DNA from: a virus
Virus record (IMG/VR): IMGVR_UViG_3300012984_000041
Location: 1-20,040 of that record
Direction: 5' to 3' (one strand)
DNA: 20,040 nt
Below are positions 7,792 to 14,385 of the stretch, piece after piece. A model generated the notes under the pieces. That model did not search any database and had not been told where the DNA came from. It saw only the letters and a program-made list of their open reading frames with translations. Position numbers and translations under genes: made by a program. Position 1 is the first letter of the stretch. The number at the start of each line of letters is the position of its first letter.

Positions 7792-8150
7792 CAGTATGCC
7801 CTTTCAATGATGCGTGGATCGTCAACCACGGCCTCGACAGTATCGTCATTGATCAAGCGGTACTCGACACCTTGGACCTTCATCCGGGTACCAGAGTAAG
7901 ACTTGAAGATGACCCAATCGCCTACTTGGCACCACGGGCCAGACGGAAACTTGTCCGGATCGGAATAGGCTTCCGCGCCCATATCGATCACGCATCCATA
8001 GATGCTGGCAGTTTCTTCGGCTTTGCGTAGCGCTTCAGGGATGATGACGCTGCCGATCTTCTCATCCTTTTTGGGGATGGCGATCATAACTTTATAGCCC
8101 TTGGGCTGCGGCAAGCTGATCCCTTCTGGGACCTCTACCGGGAGAGACAT
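7791..8150 (-). CDS. GroES-like co-chaperonin
   Basis: 119 residues; ATG with GGAG eight bases upstream. The protein aligns by eye with GroES over its whole length. 'KGYKVMIAIPKKDEKIGSVI' (18-37) covers the first beta strand and the mobile loop, with IGSVIIP (32-38) at the place of the chaperonin-contacting hydrophobic triad. 'YGCVIDMGAEAYSDPDKFPS' lies at the roof region, 'CQVGDWVIFKSYSGTRMKVQ' (74-93) corresponds to the VGD-V-F--Y-GT-V--DG core, and 'YRLINDDTVEAVVD' ends the fold. It would replace host GroES on GroEL to fold the capsid protein, as T4 gp31 does. It leads the scaffold/capsid operon, which fits. The N-terminal 17 residues are an extension relative to GroES. Confidence 0.9.
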   Translation of the reverse strand: MSLPVEVPEGISLPQPKGYKVMIAIPKKDEKIGSVIIPEALRKAEETASIYGCVIDMGAEAYSDPDKFPSGPWCQVGDWVIFKSYSGTRMKVQGVEYRLINDDTVEAVVDDPRIIERAY

Positions 8151-8151
8151 G

Positions 8152-8165
8152 CGTGGAACTCCACG
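8152..8165 (-). promoter_or_regulatory. Inverted repeat covering the groES ribosome-binding site
   Basis: Read on the minus strand, CGTGG-AGTT-CCACG forms a small 5-bp hairpin (or a 14-bp near-palindrome CGTGGAGTTCCACG) just upstream of the ATG at 8150. The GG of the GGAG Shine-Dalgarno lies in the stem. It could lower or tune initiation at the co-chaperonin gene. It may also be chance, as it is short. Confidence 0.4.
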
Positions 8166-8182
8166 TTACTGTTGGGGGAAAT

Positions 8183-8213
8183 AAAAAACCCCTCTCGGGC
8201 CGGGAGGAGGGGT
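8183..8213 (-). terminator. Intrinsic terminator in the leader of the groES/capsid operon
   Basis: On the minus strand ACCCCTC pairs with GAGGGGT across a 12-base GC-rich loop and is followed by TTTTTTATTT. It lies downstream of the promoter at 8256-8285 and about 33 bases before the groES ATG. It would stop transcripts coming from the terminase/portal operon and also those starting at the local promoter, unless these are antiterminated. Confidence 0.85.
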
Positions 8214-8255
8214 GCGAGAAGGGCTTTTATAGGTCCTGCGAAAGGTACCGATTGT

Positions 8256-8285
8256 AATATACAGATACGCTTGACAGTTCGTCAA
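8256..8285 (-). promoter_or_regulatory. Sigma70-like promoter with inverted repeat over the -35
   Basis: Minus-strand TTGACG (8280-8285), an 18-base spacer and TATATT (8256-8261), preceded by CTG. The -35 is the left arm of TTGAC-GAACT-GTCAA (8271-8285). The predicted start of transcription is near 8249; no ORF lies between it and the terminator at 8213-8183. The same inverted repeat sits at the other candidate promoter at 13650-13678. Confidence 0.6.
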
Positions 8286-8312
8286 CGGTAATACTTGCGT
8301 AGACTTTTGTTC

Positions 8313-8507
8313 TCAGTCTTCGTCCTCGGCACCGATAAGATATTCGGTAACCATCTCCTCGATTATCTCGATCAGCTCGACCTGATCACACAAGGACTTG
8401 TACTGCTCTATGCTACTCGCCAGACCCCGAAGGAGTTGGTTTCTTCGAGCTTGCTTTAACTCGTTCAAGTGATAGAGAATGCTCTCGTTCTTTTTCGTTC
8501 TCTGCAC
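8313..8507 (-). CDS. Small acidic helical protein after the portal gene
   Basis: 64 residues from a GTG at 8507, overlapping the portal 3' end by 95 bases in another frame. The first 30 residues are basic (MQRTKKNESILYHLNELKQA), the rest is a predicted amphipathic helix with a very acidic tail (VELIEIIEEMVTEYLIGAED). Small coiled-coil proteins directly after the portal are usual in related phages. The GTG lacks a strong Shine-Dalgarno, so the true start could lie further in. No clear ATG gives an alternative before 'EEM'. Function unknown. Confidence 0.5.
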   Translation of the reverse strand: MQRTKKNESILYHLNELKQARRNQLLRGLASSIEQYKSLCDQVELIEIIEEMVTEYLIGAEDED

Positions 8508-10959
8508 GTTGGTGATCCAGTTCGTTGACGCGAATGCGGCTGTCGTTCACCATCTGGGTGAATTCCTTGGCATCATTATTGATGACACCGAGAACTTCCT
8601 TGGCAAGATCGATACCCTGCTTGCGTTCCTCTGCCTTGAGTTGTGCACCGAATGTAACGAGGTCTGCGCCGATCTTGGCGCTGGCCCGGGCTTCTTCGCT
8701 CTCGATACGACGGATATCGATAGCTTCCTTCGAACCGGCCTTCGCCATGTCGAGCATGTCGGCGGCAGCGTCCTTCTTGATCTGGTGATCCAGTTCTTTT
8801 TCCTTGAGCGCCACTTCGCGTTCGCGTAGCTGGAAGACCGGATCGTCCGCGATGGCCTTGGCTTCTGCCTGCTTGGCCTGAGCTTCGTGCTGTGCCTTGA
8901 GACGGGTAGCTGCCTGCGCCACCATGCGCGAGACCGCGTTCTCGATCTCCGGTGGAAGCTCCTCGCCCATCGGCGGGAGTTCGATCCCCAAGGTCTTCTG
9001 GATTTCCTGACGGTATTGATGCGCCAGATGTTCGGCCACGTGGGCTTCCATCTGAGCCTGAAGCTTCATGGCATTCGGTGACTGGCCGATCATCTGCGTG
9101 ATCATCGGGTCCATTATCGCGGCCATGTGTGCAGTAATATGCGCCTGATGATCCTGATCGGGGTAGACCTTGACCGGCTGTCCCGTGAGAACTGACATGT
9201 TCTCCTGCACGGGGTCCATGCGCGGCGGGTCCTTGTCGACCGGGAGGATGCGATCATCGTTCTTGATGCCAATAGCCTGAAGGCCCGCGCGATGCAGTTC
9301 CTTCATGTTGTAGAGTTCCGGAGCCTGCATGGCCAGCTGCATGACAGCCTGCATCTGGACAATACGTTGCGCCTGTGTGGCAGCGTTCGGGTCAGAGACC
9401 GGAATGATATCGACGCGACCATCGAAGTCCTTCGACCGGTCGAACTGTCCTGTTTCATCCCAATCGTATTTCGGCGGCATATACTCAGCGATCACCTTGG
9501 CGATCAGCTTCAGTTCTTTCTTCAGGCTTGCATGCAGGCGCGCGTGAACCGCCGACATGACCTTCAGCGACCGTTCCATCAGGGCGAGTGTGGTACCAAC
9601 AGGAGCATTCTCGCTGCCCGATCCGATATCCACATCGGCAATCGAACCGATCCTGCGGCCTTCTTCAATCAGGTTCTGGAGCAGAGCCGCCAAGACAGCA
9701 CTTGGCTCCTTGTAGGGAAGCGGCATGATATTGTCTTTGAGCGCACCGGCTGGCACATCCACATCGCGCCATTCACCGGGGGCAATCGGGTCTTCGCCTC
9801 CCTTGGCCCGAAGGCCTCTGGTCTTCAGACCACCGGGCAGGTTGGAAAGCGTACCGGCATCGATCAGCTGGCGAAGGATGGATGTCGCGCCCTTGGCAAT
9901 GGCACCCATGAGATGGATGAGACCAATGCCGTAGAAGCCGAGACCGGGCATATAGAAGTAATGCGTGAAGTAGCATTCCGCCTTGCGGGCCGGATCGTCT
10001 TCCGCCCAATTGCGGCGAATGCCGAGAACGGTAGCGGACGATTTGTCCACTGTGATGATGTACGGATCAGCCACGTCATCCGGGTCTTCGAAGATACCCG
10101 GCAGGTTATAGTTCACATGGAATTCGAGGATCGTGTACCGTTCGTCCTTGTAGGACGACATATCCTCGGTACCCTTCAGTTCGTCTTCCTTCTGCTTGCC
10201 ATCCGAGAAATACGCAGTCGGGGTAGGAAGATCGACTTGCCGGTACAGACCGGCGCGCTTCATCTTGGCGACCTTGTTCTTCGACAGCCGCATGATTTGG
10301 GTGACACGTTCCGCATGGTCGAGATGCGAGGCCCCATACGGAACCACCAAATCTTCCGCAGGGACCATCGATGAACACGGCTTGCCGTTCATCGGATCGA
10401 AATAGGTCTTCTTGAATACCGACCCTGACAGCGGCAGACGGAACAGCAACTGTTCTGTCTCGGCACGGAAGTCAGTCATGTTCTCGGTCAACTGGTAGTT
10501 GAGTTCTTCCTTGACGCGAGTGGCCTGCTGGTATTTCTCGGTCGTGTAGTCGCCCAGCATCTTGGTCAGAACCGGGCCGGAAGCCGGGAAGATTTCCATG
10601 ATCGCATTGGACTGGAAGCGAACCACCGCTTCGGTCAGGACAGGGTGATAGATACCGCTGGCCCCCTTGAACGGGAAGTCCCGTTCTTCTGCCGCAAACC
10701 CCAGATAATCAAGGCCATCGACATATTGCTGAAGCCATTCCGCGCGCGAGTTCTCGTCTTCCTCGAAAGACTGGATCAGCTCATTGGCAATTGCCTTCAG
10801 CTCGTTCTCATCAAGCAGATCGGCCAGATTGTCGCGATGATTGATGGCCATGTCTTCATCTGGAACGACTTCGACATTGCTCTCGTCACCGATCTCGACT
10901 TCCAATGGCAGGTTGTCGTTGCTCTCATCGAGCGGTGCCATATTTCTGGCGATTGCCAT
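8413..10959 (-). CDS. Portal protein (large, P22-like podovirus type)
   Basis: 848 residues; ATG overlaps the previous stop as TAATG. The N-terminal ~70 residues are acidic and variable. 'EEDENSRAEWLQQYVDGLDY' introduces the conserved portal body, with 'FPFKGASGIYHPVLTEAVVR' around residue 100, 'PASGPVLTKMLGD', and 'LPLSGSVFKKTYFDPMNGKP' (about 174-193). The central 'LRQLIDAGTLSNLPGGLKTR' and 'GSGSENAPVGTTLALMERSL' are typical of the large portals of podoviruses. The last ~200 residues are a long helical, Ala/Lys/Glu-rich segment that probably forms the barrel inside the capsid. Portals form the dodecameric DNA gate and bind terminase. Neighbours are terminase upstream and the head genes downstream. 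Length is at the high end of the P22-like group. Confidence 0.92.
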   Translation of the reverse strand: MAIARNMAPLDESNDNLPLEVEIGDESNVEVVPDEDMAINHRDNLADLLDENELKAIANELIQSFEEDENSRAEWLQQYVDGLDYLGFAAEERDFPFKGASGIYHPVLTEAVVRFQSNAIMEIFPASGPVLTKMLGDYTTEKYQQATRVKEELNYQLTENMTDFRAETEQLLFRLPLSGSVFKKTYFDPMNGKPCSSMVPAEDLVVPYGASHLDHAERVTQIMRLSKNKVAKMKRAGLYRQVDLPTPTAYFSDGKQKEDELKGTEDMSSYKDERYTILEFHVNYNLPGIFEDPDDVADPYIITVDKSSATVLGIRRNWAEDDPARKAECYFTHYFYMPGLGFYGIGLIHLMGAIAKGATSILRQLIDAGTLSNLPGGLKTRGLRAKGGEDPIAPGEWRDVDVPAGALKDNIMPLPYKEPSAVLAALLQNLIEEGRRIGSIADVDIGSGSENAPVGTTLALMERSLKVMSAVHARLHASLKKELKLIAKVIAEYMPPKYDWDETGQFDRSKDFDGRVDIIPVSDPNAATQAQRIVQMQAVMQLAMQAPELYNMKELHRAGLQAIGIKNDDRILPVDKDPPRMDPVQENMSVLTGQPVKVYPDQDHQAHITAHMAAIMDPMITQMIGQSPNAMKLQAQMEAHVAEHLAHQYRQEIQKTLGIELPPMGEELPPEIENAVSRMVAQAATRLKAQHEAQAKQAEAKAIADDPVFQLREREVALKEKELDHQIKKDAAADMLDMAKAGSKEAIDIRRIESEEARASAKIGADLVTFGAQLKAEERKQGIDLAKEVLGVINNDAKEFTQMVNDSRIRVNELDHQRAENEKEREHSLSLERVKASSKKPTPSGSGE

Positions 10960-11090
10960 TACTTGCTCTCTTCCTGAGACTTCTCGGCTTCGGTCGGCTG
11001 GTCTTCCGGCTTGCGGACCCGGAAGCGCTTTTTACGCTGTTCCTGTTCGGCTGGCGGCGACAGGGTATAATCAAACTGGTGCATGGCCAT
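10959..11090 (-). CDS. 43-residue protein between terminase and portal
   Basis: The ATG at 11090 lies two bases after the terminase stop, with AAAGG 10 bases upstream; the stop overlaps the portal ATG as TAATG. The sequence is MAMHQFDYTLSPPAEQEQRK followed by a basic 'KRFRVRKPEDQ' and an acidic tail. It has no recognisable domain. Minute polar proteins in this slot occur in related phages and may be assembly factors, but I cannot assign a function. It is kept as a gene because of the tight spacing on both sides. Confidence 0.6.
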   Translation of the reverse strand: MAMHQFDYTLSPPAEQEQRKKRFRVRKPEDQPTEAEKSQEESK

Positions 11091-11091
11091 A

Positions 11092-13590
11092 TCAGTAATA
11101 CCTTTTTCTGGGACGGTATTGTTCGTCACGCCACTCGTCGTTTTCATTGATGAGCCAGCCACCCTGACGGAACCGATACATTGCCATAGTGACTGTATCC
11201 ACGTAGTCATCATGTTCGCCTGCTGGGAATGCTGCGCATTCCTCGATCACTTCTTCTGCCCACCGCTTGCTCATCGGCGCATAGACATTACCAGATGCGA
11301 AGATGTCTGTAACAGAATTGATGCGACTGATTTTGTCATTCCCCTGACCAATGGCACCCCGACCAACCGTGACTTCCTGTATCGGAATGCCCATGGCGCG
11401 GAGTTCGTAGATCAATGGCTGGCCGGTTGCGCGACCTTCAATCAGGCAGATATCTGGTTCATGCTGCTGGTAGAGTTCCAGCGCCTTGCGCTTCAGCTGC
11501 GGGAATTCCCACTTGCCGCGTTCTGCATCCAGAAGGATGATATTGTTCCGGCCTGTCTCTTCATTCTTGAAGATGCCCCATGTGGTGCAGGCGGAATAGT
11601 CTGATCTGGTACCAGTGGTAAACGCAGTATCCCAAGACTGCACAATCACGTCGCACTTCGGCGGCTTGGTTGACTTCCAGTCCTGCCACATGGCCCGCTT
11701 GATCAGTGCGCCCTCTTCCGAGGTCGGTTGCTGCTGATACTGAGCGTTCCACTTCGAGACCGCCATGGAATTCTTGGTGCGAAGGAGTTCTTCCATCTTC
11801 CAGAATTCGGGCCAGAGCGGACGTTCAGCCAGTCCCTTCTCTTCATTGGCGGGCATGATGGCCGGAAGCTCGATCACTTCCCATTCGTCGGAGCCGGGTG
11901 TGTTGATCTGTTTCTTGATCAGCTGGCCGGTCAGGTCTCTCAGCGACCAGCGGGTCATCACCACGATAATCGCGGCACCCGGTTGAAGGCGCTGGCGAGG
12001 CCCCTGCTCATACCAGTCCATCACCTTGGTGTAGATTTCCGGGTTGTATTCGCCTTGGATAGCGTCTTGTTCGGAATTATGGGTTACGACATAGCCTTCC
12101 CCGGCGAGGAAAAGACCATCTTCGCGGTCCACCGTGATGCATTGCACGGAACCGTATGTTCCGGTCTTCTGGACGGTGATACTGCGGCAGCGCTTGTCTG
12201 TCGGGGTGTAGGTGTATTGGTTCTTGCGCGGCATGAGCGCCGCCTTATGCATCCTGAACATCACGCGGTAGACGCGCTTGGCGCTGCCCCACCGGCTTCT
12301 CTTGTCGTCGGCCCAGCGCATCGTTGCCTTGACGCCGAGAGAATGAAGAAGCTGGACGACTGCCTCGACCAAAGCCTTGTTCGTATTATAGAACCCGCAC
12401 TGGCCGTTTTTCAGGACAGTACCGTCTGTGTCCATCATCCCCTGAAGAAGGGCGGTGCGCTGGTCTATCGATCCCCGCAAGTACAATTCCGGCACATGCT
12501 TGTTATTCAACAGGCCTGCGTCGATAAGTTGCCGACGAAGACCCCTAACGCCAAAGCTGTATTCGTCCGCGAGATCGGTCACCTCGTATCCGCGTCTTGT
12601 AAATTCACCGACCATGTAGGCCCGGTCATCGGGATGGCATGTCATCCTTCCCAGAGATGAAGTTCCATCACCAAGCCATGCCCCAAGAACCCAAGGATCG
12701 ATGGGAAGCTCTGCGTCAGGGTATGCGACAGGGAAATGGCGCGGCAGGCAGGGCTTGGACGACTTGTTCCATTCAGACAGTTGTTCGGTTGTGAATGTCG
12801 CATCGTTTGCAGAAAGCTTTGTGTCGGATCGCACCGTCCACAAATGCTTGCTGTCGCAGAGGATTTCCTGACCATCATCGGTCAGTACCGAGTAAAGCTC
12901 CCGATCATGCCAGATATCGGACTTGGCAATGATCTTGGTCGTCTCTCCGTCCGGACCGAAAACCTCGTCACCAACCCTCAAATCCTTGATCGCCACAAAT
13001 CCTGACGGCGTCGGGATGGGAGTACCGACCTCCAAGGCGTGTGGGTCATCGATGATGAACAGGTCAGCGCCCTTACCGGCGACGGCACCGTTGACGCCGA
13101 CAGCGAAATATTCGCCACCGCGATTGGTGGCCCAACGGCCTGCGGCCTTATTGTCCGCTGACAGTCTGACGCCGGGGAACAGTTCCTGAAAATCCTTGCG
13201 GTCGATCAGGCCTCTGACCTTACGACCGAAACCCACCGCAAGTTCTGCGGTGTGCGAGGCCATCATCACCTTTTTCTCAGGGGCTCGCCCCAAGAAGTAT
13301 GCGGGCAGGTGGATGGAGGCAAACTCGGATTTGGTATGCCGTGGCGGCATGTTTATGATGACGCGCTTCTTCTTGCCAGCGATCACCTCATCGAAGAGGT
13401 TGGCCATCTTCTTATGATGTGCGCCGTCGATGAAGCTCGGCCACATGTAATGGATGAAGGGCAGGAAGTTCTGGGTGGCTTCCTGCTTCGCCTTGGCGGT
13501 GTCCAGCTTCTGCATCAATGTGAGCAGAGCTTTCTGTTCGCTCGGGGGCAGGAGCGCGATCTGCGGCAGGTATTTTGCTAGATCGTCCAT
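11092..13590 (-). CDS. terL: Terminase large subunit with in-frame class 3 intein
   Basis: 832 residues; removal of the intein (185-505) leaves a 511-residue terminase, a normal length. N-terminal ATPase: 'INMPPRHTKSEF' (79-90) is the Walker A-type motif of this terminase family, 'LFIIDDPH' (177-184) is Walker B, and 'VVMTRWS' (543-549) is the coupling motif. The C-terminal RNase H-like nuclease shows D654 in 'SWDTAF', E718 in 'LIEGRATGQP' and the D794-D795-x-x-D798 cluster in 'EHDDYVDT'. The protein cuts concatemers and drives DNA into the prohead through the portal. The intein sits right after Walker B, so unspliced protein would be inactive. Start codon ATG at 13590 has a poor Shine-Dalgarno. 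No small subunit gene is recognisable in the window. Confidence 0.95.
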   Translation of the reverse strand: MDDLAKYLPQIALLPPSEQKALLTLMQKLDTAKAKQEATQNFLPFIHYMWPSFIDGAHHKKMANLFDEVIAGKKKRVIINMPPRHTKSEFASIHLPAYFLGRAPEKKVMMASHTAELAVGFGRKVRGLIDRKDFQELFPGVRLSADNKAAGRWATNRGGEYFAVGVNGAVAGKGADLFIIDDPHALEVGTPIPTPSGFVAIKDLRVGDEVFGPDGETTKIIAKSDIWHDRELYSVLTDDGQEILCDSKHLWTVRSDTKLSANDATFTTEQLSEWNKSSKPCLPRHFPVAYPDAELPIDPWVLGAWLGDGTSSLGRMTCHPDDRAYMVGEFTRRGYEVTDLADEYSFGVRGLRRQLIDAGLLNNKHVPELYLRGSIDQRTALLQGMMDTDGTVLKNGQCGFYNTNKALVEAVVQLLHSLGVKATMRWADDKRSRWGSAKRVYRVMFRMHKAALMPRKNQYTYTPTDKRCRSITVQKTGTYGSVQCITVDREDGLFLAGEGYVVTHNSEQDAIQGEYNPEIYTKVMDWYEQGPRQRLQPGAAIIVVMTRWSLRDLTGQLIKKQINTPGSDEWEVIELPAIMPANEEKGLAERPLWPEFWKMEELLRTKNSMAVSKWNAQYQQQPTSEEGALIKRAMWQDWKSTKPPKCDVIVQSWDTAFTTGTRSDYSACTTWGIFKNEETGRNNIILLDAERGKWEFPQLKRKALELYQQHEPDICLIEGRATGQPLIYELRAMGIPIQEVTVGRGAIGQGNDKISRINSVTDIFASGNVYAPMSKRWAEEVIEECAAFPAGEHDDYVDTVTMAMYRFRQGGWLINENDEWRDEQYRPRKRYY
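12076..13038 (-). mobile_element. Class 3 intein with LAGLIDADG homing endonuclease in terL
   Basis: A 321-residue insert between H184 and S506 of the host protein. It starts A-LEVGTPIPTPSGFVAIKDL, so residue 1 is Ala, not Cys or Ser, and it ends VVTHN before Ser+1. The class 3 triplet is visible: Trp251 in block B (SKHLWTV), Cys484 in block F (SVQCITVD) and Thr503 in block G (VVTHN). In class 3 inteins the block F Cys makes the first nucleophilic attack. Two LAGLIDADG motifs, 'VLGAWLGDG' (301-309) and 'LLQGMMDTDG' (381-390), keep the Asp residues expected of an active nuclease. The reading frame is intact and the catalytic residues are present, so splicing and homing both look possible. Confidence 0.93.
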
Positions 13591-13599
13591 GTCTCAGAC

Positions 13600-13628
13600 A
13601 AAAATAAAGCCGCCCATGAAGGCGGCTT
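13600..13628 (-). terminator. Intrinsic terminator in front of terL
   Basis: Minus-strand stem AAGCCGCC / GGCGGCTT (8 bp, positions 13607-13614 and 13621-13628) with a six-base loop and a following TATTTTTG. It ends the small-gene operon and lies only about 15 bases after the predicted start of the promoter at 13650-13678, ten bases before the terL ATG. Confidence 0.88.
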
Positions 13629-13649
13629 GTTAATCTTGTGGTAGCCTAA

Positions 13650-13678
13650 AAACTACAGGAGGTTGACTTTACTGTCAA
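13650..13678 (-). promoter_or_regulatory. Candidate late promoter of terL with inverted repeat over the -35
   Basis: Minus-strand TTGACA (13673-13678), a 17-base spacer and TAGTTT (13650-13655). The -35 is perfect and the -10 weak, as expected for an activated promoter. TTGACA starts the inverted repeat GTTGAC...GTCAAC (arms 13674-13678 and 13663-13667 plus flanking base, six-base centre). The stop codon of the 13675-13968 gene lies in the upstream arm. This arrangement is shared with 8256-8285. Confidence 0.5.
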
Positions 13679-13968
13679 CTTTCCCATTCATGATCTTCAA
13701 TCATGCGCCTGCGCAAAGCATCCGCAACGAAGGCCGGAAGCAAGGTACGGCCAATATAGCTGTCCTTGTCTATCCGGTACCCCAAAGAAGACATGCCGTC
13801 CTGATCCCAGCCGAACACGACATAGCCATGCAGGATGGGTGTATACTCGGATACCATACGCGCCGCGCGCATGATGCCCGCGTGAGCTTCATCCTTTTCC
13901 AGCACCGGAAGGCGATGCAGGATTGCACCGCCTTTCAGCTTGATCTTACCAATCCGGCAACCGCTCAC
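13675..13968 (-). CDS. Conserved small phage protein, unknown function
   Basis: 97 residues from a GTG at 13968, just after the preceding stop and with AAGGA nine bases before the GTG. The open frame extends further upstream, but into the preceding gene. 'LHRLPVLEKDEAHAGIMRAA' is followed by 'LHGYVVFGWDQDGMSSLGYR' and 'IGRTLLPAFVADALRRRMIE'. The G[FY]V-x-[IV]-GW-DG pattern followed by -GRTLLPAFV- is recurrent in short proteins of alphaproteobacterial phages and prophages. No function is known to me. It is the last gene before the terminator. Confidence 0.78.
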   Translation of the reverse strand: MSGCRIGKIKLKGGAILHRLPVLEKDEAHAGIMRAARMVSEYTPILHGYVVFGWDQDGMSSLGYRIDKDSYIGRTLLPAFVADALRRRMIEDHEWES

Positions 13969-13972
13969 TGCC

Positions 13973-14161
13973 CTATTCCTTGAACAGGACCGAGCGTACA
14001 GCACAGTCCTTGGCTTCCAGAAGCTTGCGCAGAGCGGTGGTCTGCTCCGGGTTGTTCGGCAGGGTATCGCTGATCTGCCTTGCCAGTTCACCGAAAGGCT
14101 TGCTGATCTCCTGAAGATGCGGAGGCAGATGTTCGTATGCGAAGAATTGCAGAAGGTACAT
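13973..14161 (-). CDS. Small helical-hairpin protein, possibly Acb2/Tad1-like (anti-CBASS/anti-Thoeris fold)
   Basis: 62 residues; the ATG overlaps the previous stop as TAATG. Sequence pattern: 'FFAYEHLPPHLQEISKPFGE', then 'LARQISDTLPNNPEQTTALR' and 'KLLEAKDCAVRSVLF'. It reads as two helices joined by a Pro/Asn turn. The order F-x-Y-x-x-LP ... LA..I...LP...E.T.AL.KL.EA.D.AVR resembles the hairpin of the widespread phage Acb2/Tad1-type proteins, which have F-x-YH.P ... LA..I...CP..RE.SLAL.KLEEA..WAN. Acb2 and Tad1 soak up cyclic-nucleotide signals of CBASS and Thoeris. The similarity is by eye and the assignment is inference. The gene itself is secure: this family is common in phages of Proteobacteria and Actinobacteria. 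Confidence 0.7.
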   Translation of the reverse strand: MYLLQFFAYEHLPPHLQEISKPFGELARQISDTLPNNPEQTTALRKLLEAKDCAVRSVLFKE

Positions 14162-14385
14162 TACTGCCTCACCGGGGTTTTGTTGATCGACTTGACATCC
14201 GCAGAGTTCAGACGGTTGAACCAGTTGCGAACATCTTCTTCGAACTTCGGATCACTGTTGCGACGTGTCAGGCAGGCAAGGATAAACATCTTGATGTCGA
14301 TCACATGCTCGCTGTCATCGTCGCCGGGGGGTGTGATCCTGACGTAGTCGTCGTCAAGAAATATTGCGAGGGTGGGGTCTGGCAT
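14161..14385 (-). CDS. Hypothetical protein, acidic N-terminus
   Basis: 74 residues; ATG at 14385 with AAGGA eight bases upstream. The N-terminal half is acidic (PDPTLAIFLDDDYVRITPPG, then DDDSEHVIDIK), the rest is helical (MFILACLTRRNSDPKFEEDV, then RNWFNRLN). No domain recognised. Its first 85 bases overlap the 3' end of the HNH gene at 14301-14876 in another frame. The sequence of this frame looks the more protein-like in the overlap. The next gene starts at its stop codon (TAATG). Confidence 0.68.
   Translation of the reverse strand: MPDPTLAIFLDDDYVRITPPGDDDSEHVIDIKMFILACLTRRNSDPKFEEDVRNWFNRLNSADVKSINKTPVRQ

Noticed and set aside
7006-7899. 297-codon + strand frame opposite scaffold and groES
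   Set aside because: Covers two secure genes in antisense; the apparent hydrophobic stretches are the reverse of acidic scaffold codons.
8271-8294. TTGACA followed by TAATAC on the + strand
   Set aside because: Spacing is only 12 bases and no + strand gene follows. The TTGAC is better explained as the second arm of the inverted repeat at the minus-strand promoter.
9292-10374. 360-codon open frame on the + strand opposite the portal gene
   Set aside because: Antisense to a secure portal gene; composition (many His, Arg, Gln) is typical of a shadow frame.
11728-12660. 310-codon open frame on the + strand opposite terL
   Set aside because: It lies antisense to the terminase and its intein, has no domain and no ribosome site, and its length is explained by codon bias on the coding strand.
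13036-13590. Possibility that terL is broken into two genes by an insertion
   Set aside because: The frame is continuous, the insert starts and ends with intein splice residues, and the two host parts join exactly at DDPH-SEQDA.
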